Shown piece after piece: positions 39,174 through 42,909 of a DNA stretch of 42,909 nt. Where the stretch lies: assembly GCF_012641515.1 (NCBI RefSeq), contig NZ_JABAHY010000010.1:57279-100187 (forward strand), written 5' to 3'. This stretch comes from Nesterenkonia sedimenti (lineage in GTDB: Bacteria > Actinomycetota > Actinomycetes > Actinomycetales > Micrococcaceae). A program made the position numbers and the translations under genes. A model generated the notes under the pieces. That model was given only the letters and a program-made list of their open reading frames with translations. It did no database searches and had not been told where the DNA came from. Position 1 is the stretch's first letter, and the number at the start of each line of letters is the position of its first letter.

Positions 39174-39944
39174 ATGGACATCAAGGCACTCTTCTCACTG
39201 GAAGGACGGACAGCGCTGGTCACCGGTGGATCACGGGGAATCGGCAAGATGATCGCCGAGGGGTATGTCCGTAGCGGCGTGCGTACTTACATCAGCTCCC
39301 GCAAGGCGGAGGTCTGCGACCAGACCGCTGAGGAGCTGTCCCAATGGGGTGAATGCATCTCCCTGCCGGCGGACCTCTCCACCGCCGAGGGCGTGACCAG
39401 CCTGGTCAGCGCGTTCCGCGAGCGGGAGGGCAAACTCGACATCCTGGTCAACAACGCCGGTGCCGCCTGGGGTGCACCCTTTGAAGAGTTCCCCGAAGGA
39501 GGTTGGGACAAGGTGATGAACATCAACCTGAAATCGCCCTTCTTCCTCACCCAGGCCCTGCATAAGGACCTCCAGGCAGCCAGTGGCGACCACCCGGCGA
39601 AGGTCATCAACATCGCCTCCATTGACGGGATCTCACTGAACCCCCTTGAGACCTACTCGTACCACGCATCCAAGGCCGGCCTGATCCACCTGACCAAGAA
39701 ACTGGCAGTGCGACTGGCCCAGGACGGCATCGTGATGAGCGCCATCGCCCCGGGTGCGTTTGCCAGCGAGATGAACTTTGAGGCTCGGGATCACGCTGAT
39801 GAGATCAAGGACAATATTCCGGCTGCCCGAATCGGCCGGGACGAGGATATGGCAGGTGCGGCGATCTACCTCGCCTCGGCCGCCGGAGACTACGTGCTGG
39901 GGTCGACTCTGATCGTCGACGGGGGAGTTGCATACGCGCGCTGA
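39174..39944 (+). CDS. Short-chain dehydrogenase/reductase
   Basis: I start at ATG 39174, which has AAGGAG 6 nt upstream; an in-frame ATG at 39153 lacks support. The 256-residue SDR has TGGSRGIG (17-24), NNAGAAWG, catalytic Ser149, and Tyr163/Lys167 in YHASK. C-terminal GSTLIVDGG is also typical. It is more RhlG-like than the SDR at 33241, so the two probably act on different intermediates. It lies 59 nt past the dehydrogenase pair, probably in the same operon. Confidence 0.88.
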   Translation: MDIKALFSLEGRTALVTGGSRGIGKMIAEGYVRSGVRTYISSRKAEVCDQTAEELSQWGECISLPADLSTAEGVTSLVSAFREREGKLDILVNNAGAAWGAPFEEFPEGGWDKVMNINLKSPFFLTQALHKDLQAASGDHPAKVINIASIDGISLNPLETYSYHASKAGLIHLTKKLAVRLAQDGIVMSAIAPGAFASEMNFEARDHADEIKDNIPAARIGRDEDMAGAAIYLASAAGDYVLGSTLIVDGGVAYAR

Positions 39945-39979
39945 GGCTCAGTCTGCCCTGCGGATAATGTGACATTTGC

Positions 39980-39992
39980 TACCGTGACTGGA
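39980..39992 (+). promoter_or_regulatory. Possible leaderless promoter of the island's tetR
   Basis: TACCGT (39980-39985) lies 7 nt before GTG 39993. An alternative -10, GATAAT (39963-39968), would start transcription near 39975. No copy of the shared palindrome is seen here. Confidence 0.4.
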
Positions 39993-40640
39993 GTGAACGA
40001 GAAAACCGTCGAGGAGGGGCCCCGGAAACCGCTGACCCCGCGGGGTGAACGTACCCGGGGATCACTGGTGGCCGCCGCCCGCGTGGTCTTTGAACGCGAT
40101 GGCTACCTGGATGCCCGGCTGACCGATATCACCGCCGAGGCTGGATGCTCCACTGGCACCTTCTACACCTATTTCACCAGCAAGGAAGAGATCTTTGCTG
40201 CCCTGATGGAAGCAACGAAGAACGAGATGCTCCATCCGGGACTGGACCATGTGGAAGGCGATGACCCCGCCGCGGTCATCGAAGCCAGCAACCGTGCCTA
40301 CCTCGAGGCCTACCGGCGCAACGCGAAGCTCATGCGCCTGATGGAAGAGGTCGCCAATATCGACCCCAAATTCATGGTGCTGCGCCAGGAACGTGCCCGC
40401 ACCTTCGTGGAACGCAATGCCCAGAGTATTGCCGACCTGCAGGAACGGGGGCTGGCCGATCCCGAACTGGATCCCATGATGGCTTCCCGGGCGCTGTCCG
40501 GCATGATCAGCCGACTGGCTTTCGGCGCCTTCGCCTTGGGGGATGAAAAGGAGTACTCCTTCGAAGAGCTGCTCTATACGGTCACCCGGATCTGGTGCAA
40601 CGGGCTGCGCATCGATCATCAGCTCGGTCGCGAGGACTAG
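39993..40640 (+). CDS. TetR-family transcriptional regulator, candidate master regulator of the acyl-CoA island
   Basis: The start is uncertain: GTG at 39969, 39984 or 39993 are all in frame, and I favour 39993 because of the -10 spacing. The product is then 215 residues with a helix-turn-helix at about 20-66 (ARLTDITAEAGCSTGTFYTYFTSKEEIF) and a helical ligand domain. TetR proteins beside acyl-CoA genes usually bind an acyl-CoA and then leave an 18-22 bp palindrome. The four GAACYTGACGTCAAGTTC-like sites in this island are the obvious targets. A stable hairpin follows the gene. Confidence 0.86.
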   Translation: MNEKTVEEGPRKPLTPRGERTRGSLVAAARVVFERDGYLDARLTDITAEAGCSTGTFYTYFTSKEEIFAALMEATKNEMLHPGLDHVEGDDPAAVIEASNRAYLEAYRRNAKLMRLMEEVANIDPKFMVLRQERARTFVERNAQSIADLQERGLADPELDPMMASRALSGMISRLAFGAFALGDEKEYSFEELLYTVTRIWCNGLRIDHQLGRED

Positions 40641-40650
40641 GACGTCTCGA

Positions 40651-40680
40651 CCACTTCTGATCTGACCCCGATCAGTGTGG
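40651..40680 (+). terminator. Hairpin after tetR
   Basis: CCAC-tt-CTGATC (40651-40662) pairs with GATCAG-t-GTGG (40670-40680) around a 7-nt loop. It starts 10 nt after the stop. No U-run follows. Confidence 0.5.
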
Positions 40681-40698
40681 TGCCGAGGACGAAGTTCG

Positions 40699-40710
40699 TA
40701 GACTGAACTC
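40699..40710 (+). promoter_or_regulatory. Leaderless promoter of the DUF5946 gene
   Basis: TAGACT (40699-40704) lies 6 nt before GTG 40711. No ribosome site is seen. Confidence 0.55.
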
Positions 40711-41145
40711 GTGTCGGAGTGCGCGGACTGTCATGCGGTGGGGAGGTTCGGAAGCTGTGAGGACCTCTTTCATGTGCTGCTCGCTCTTGACCATCAACGA
40801 CTAGCTCCATGGGGCCCGCATCACGGGGTGAACGTCGCCTGTTATTACCTTCAGCACCCGTCGACGGCACCGAAAAACACCGACGACGGGCAGTGGGCGA
40901 TGATCGAGGCTTACGGCACCGGCGGCTTGGAGGCAGTGAATCAGATCCAGAGCCGCCGAGTCGCTGAGAATCGGCACGGTCTCTTCAAACCCCACGACGC
41001 AATGCCTGCTCCTGCTCGGATTCACCCTCCCAGTTTCACGATCGAGGACCTCAGCGTCGATGGATCCTTTCCGGCCGAGGGGTATGAGCGGCGAATGAAC
41101 AGATGGGTCTCCTCGGTCATCTCTGAGCGTTTAGGTCCAGTCTGA
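40711..41145 (+). CDS. DUF5946-like protein, unknown function
   Basis: The 144-residue protein begins at GTG after a leaderless -10. Near its N-terminus a Cys-rich motif (CADCHAVGRFGSC, 4-16) may bind zinc. It is followed by a conserved-looking helical block with LALDHQRLAPWGPHHGVNVACYYLQHPS (26-53). I recall this His/Trp-rich pattern from the DUF5946 family, for which I know no function. Codon third positions are less GC-biased than in the island upstream. A cytosolic location is expected. Confidence 0.7.
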   Translation: MSECADCHAVGRFGSCEDLFHVLLALDHQRLAPWGPHHGVNVACYYLQHPSTAPKNTDDGQWAMIEAYGTGGLEAVNQIQSRRVAENRHGLFKPHDAMPAPARIHPPSFTIEDLSVDGSFPAEGYERRMNRWVSSVISERLGPV

Positions 41146-41330
41146 TCTGGTTCAGAGGACAGTCCAGTACAGGGCGGTTAGGCAATCGCACTGAAGGCGG
41201 TCTGCCTGCTCGTTTCACCTGCCGTTGGGCATAGGGCGCAGCACCTCAAGTACTTTGCTCTGGCCACACGCCCCTACTCCTCTCAAGTCGCTTCACCCCA
41301 GTAAAATTTCGCAGATTTTCCCCTGGACTA

Positions 41331-41365
41331 TTGAATTCGAATCTATGTTCTATTACACTTGGAAC
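41331..41365 (+). promoter_or_regulatory. Leaderless promoter of the DUF222-HNH gene
   Basis: TTGAAT (41331-41336), 17 bp, TACACT (41354-41359), then 6 nt to the ATG at 41366. Both boxes and the spacing are good. The region from the end of the DUF5946 gene (41146) to here otherwise shows no gene. Confidence 0.65.
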
Positions 41366-42909
41366 ATGGGCAAGAAACTATCGACTCCTGAGGCGCACTC
41401 GGAGCTCGAAGCTGCCCTCGAACATCACAAGCGTGAACTCCGCGAGCAGGCTGGGAAAGTTTCCCGCCTGCTGGCGTATAAGGAACTTCGCGTGGAAGAG
41501 ATCGAGGAGAGTCGCTCTTTCCGGAAGAATGCTCGGATCAAGGAGATCTATCAGGAGTGCGCCGAGTTTCTCGGTGTTCCGGTTCCTGAGGTCCGCCGAC
41601 TCATGGACAGTGTGGAGAAGCTATCGGAGAAACTTCCTGAGACCTATGAGCTTTATCAGCGGGGTGAAACAGGTCTCGGTTCCGTCCAGAAGATCAACCG
41701 GGCAATTGAAGGGATTCAGCATCGGCCTGAGCTGATGGAGAAACTGGATTCGGAGCTGATTACGAAGGCTCGTGATCTGAACTCCGCGGAACTGGGGAAC
41801 TGGTTGAACCAGCGGGTTCCTGAGCTGGACACTAAGGCTTATGAGGAACGCTATGAGCGGTCGAAAGATAAGCACTATGTGGCTTTCGAGCCCCAGGGTG
41901 ATGGCTCCACGAAGTTCCATGGACTGATCTCCACGGTGGCTGCTGCGCGGATTGAGCAGATGCTGTATGCGATGGCGCGGAACATGCCCCGCAAAGCCCG
42001 TGGCACTAAGGCCGAGGGGCCTGTTGAGGAGCGGACTCATACCCAGCGGATGGCAGACATCTTCACCAACGCACTCACCAGAGGGCTACAGGGTGGTCCC
42101 GCAGTACCTCCTGCGGAAACCGCCTCACCGGAAGACACCGCCTCTCGGGACGGGCAGCTACCGATTCCCGTGACTGGCAGTGAGGGGACCACCGCCACAG
42201 GTGAAACTTCCGCCGGCCTAAGTTCCAGTAGCAATAGCGTTGGCCACCCAGCTGACTCAGGAACCTCTCTCACCACTGAGCCCACCCCAGGTGCCGCAGT
42301 CGACTCCGGAAATCCTCTCGCCAGCGAGATGACTCCAGGATCCACTGGGGCAGGTGCCGTCAAGATCGGCATTCTTATTCCGGTGAAGACACTGACTGGT
42401 GAGTCTGATGATCCTGCCATCAGTTGGGATAGGACCTGGATGCTGCCCGCCAGTGAGGCTCGCGCCATCGCAGCTGACACCAGCGCCAAGCATGACTGGT
42501 ACGCCGTAGGCGTCACCCACGACGTTGCCATCGAAGATGCAGCTTCCACTGGGGTTGGTGAAGTCCTGACGGTTACCAAGTCCCGGACAGGCCCGGCCTC
42601 CACCACTGCCGAGGATATTGACCGGTGGATCGCTAAGACTGACCCCGAGGCCAACAATCTTCTGACTAAGACGTATGAATCCCGCACAGCCCGAACGCAC
42701 CAGCGCAACGCGGTCCTGATCCGTGATGGGCAGTGCCAGACCCCCGGGTGCACTCAGCCTGGTTGGTCAGCAGAGATCGACCACAAACAGTCATACGAGA
42801 CCGGTGGGGCAACCACCGGTGAGAATCTCCAGACTCTCTGCAAAGCCTGTCGTGCGCCACGAGGCGCTGTTGGATCGAGTGGGGGTGAGAGACCTCTGCC
42901 GCTGTGTTG
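41366..42909 (+). CDS. DUF222 / HNH-endonuclease domain protein, 3' end outside window
   Basis: An open frame runs from ATG 41366 to the window edge, about 514 residues. Residues 1-220 match the DUF222 (13E12-like) helical region. A Ser/Thr/Gly/Pro-rich insert of about 85 residues follows (roughly 230-320). The rest of DUF222 resumes at VKIGILIPVKTLTG. The HNH part has the zinc-type CQTPGC, then EIDHKQSYETGG with the catalytic His, and ENLQTLCKAC. The expected histidine right after the last cysteine is missing (CRAPRG). Sequence from 42859 in another frame reads TRR, as in intact relatives, suggesting a small deletion. Function is unknown; such genes occur in multiple copies in actinobacteria. 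Confidence 0.82.
   Translation, partial: MGKKLSTPEAHSELEAALEHHKRELREQAGKVSRLLAYKELRVEEIEESRSFRKNARIKEIYQECAEFLGVPVPEVRRLMDSVEKLSEKLPETYELYQRGETGLGSVQKINRAIEGIQHRPELMEKLDSELITKARDLNSAELGNWLNQRVPELDTKAYEERYERSKDKHYVAFEPQGDGSTKFHGLISTVAAARIEQMLYAMARNMPRKARGTKAEGPVEERTHTQRMADIFTNALTRGLQGGPAVPPAETASPEDTASRDGQLPIPVTGSEGTTATGETSAGLSSSSNSVGHPADSGTSLTTEPTPGAAVDSGNPLASEMTPGSTGAGAVKIGILIPVKTLTGESDDPAISWDRTWMLPASEARAIAADTSAKHDWYAVGVTHDVAIEDAASTGVGEVLTVTKSRTGPASTTAEDIDRWIAKTDPEANNLLTKTYESRTARTHQRNAVLIRDGQCQTPGCTQPGWSAEIDHKQSYETGGATTGENLQTLCKACRAPRGAVGSSGGERPLPLC

Noticed and set aside
30497-40640. Calling the island the levulinate (lva) operon
   Set aside because: The kinase and synthetase fit, but the dehydrogenases look like steroid-type FadE pairs and no LvaB-like partner is seen, so only a mechanistic parallel is claimed.
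41331-41735. 134-codon plus-strand frame at the start of the DUF222 gene
   Set aside because: It is out of phase with the DUF222 frame, which has the good promoter spacing and recognisable domain sequence.

Overview
The window is a GC-rich actinobacterial chromosome segment. I would place it in Corynebacterium or a close relative (Mycobacteriales), without certainty. The evidence is the corynebacterial-type DnaB end, a DUF222-HNH gene, paired actinobacterial acyl-CoA dehydrogenases, a fused HAD-GH65 gene, and many genes whose start codon lies 6-8 nt after a TAnnnT -10 box, as expected for leaderless mRNAs. No rRNA, tRNA, CRISPR array, IS element or prophage is visible. No gene-free stretch exceeds 300 bases; the longest is about 275 bases, at 3134-3409.

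Region by region. (1) 1-3616: the 3' end of dnaB, then a leftward run of an alpha/beta hydrolase, an acidic membrane-anchored protein and three small membrane proteins. (2) 3686-5661: a leaderless two-gene operon of an M20 peptidase and a COG3375-type GNAT. (3) 5792-12084: mmsA with a zinc alcohol dehydrogenase, an IclR regulator, a two-subunit 3-oxoacid CoA-transferase and glycerate kinase. (4) 12296-20164: a Dpp/Opp-type peptide ABC importer (Tat lipoprotein, two permeases, fused double ATPase) with an S15/CocE hydrolase and a TetR regulator, behind a promoter carrying two overlapping dyads. (5) 20207-24936: a GntR/UTRA regulator, a VapBC toxin-antitoxin pair and a 1069-residue HAD-GH65 phosphorylase fusion. 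VapBC and gntR diverge from a shared 22-bp palindrome. (6) 25034-29399: a double-hotdog thioesterase, a CPBP protease, a MATE exporter and two membrane proteins. (7) 29451-40640: an acyl-CoA catabolic island: nitronate monooxygenase, APH-type kinase, quinone oxidoreductase, thioesterase, SDR, ACAD10-type HAD, MaoC, acyl-CoA synthetase, two overlapping acyl-CoA dehydrogenases, a second SDR and a TetR regulator. (8) 40711-42909: a DUF5946 protein and a DUF222-HNH protein cut by the window end.

The most interesting part is region 7. Four copies of an 18-bp imperfect palindrome (ideal form GAACTTGACGTCAAGTTC) sit in or beside the promoters of the APH kinase, the oxidoreductase, maoC and the acyl-CoA synthetase. 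They define a local regulon, probably controlled by the TetR at 39993. The island holds, as separate genes, a HAD protein, an APH kinase and acyl-CoA dehydrogenases. These are the three domain types fused in animal ACAD10, which acts on 4-hydroxyacyl-CoAs through a phosphorylated intermediate. I therefore propose that the island degrades a 4-hydroxy (or keto) acid or a similarly blocked acyl chain: activation by the synthetase, oxidoreduction by the SDRs, phosphorylation by the kinase, then beta-oxidation steps by the dehydrogenases and MaoC. This is inference from domain content and shared promoters.
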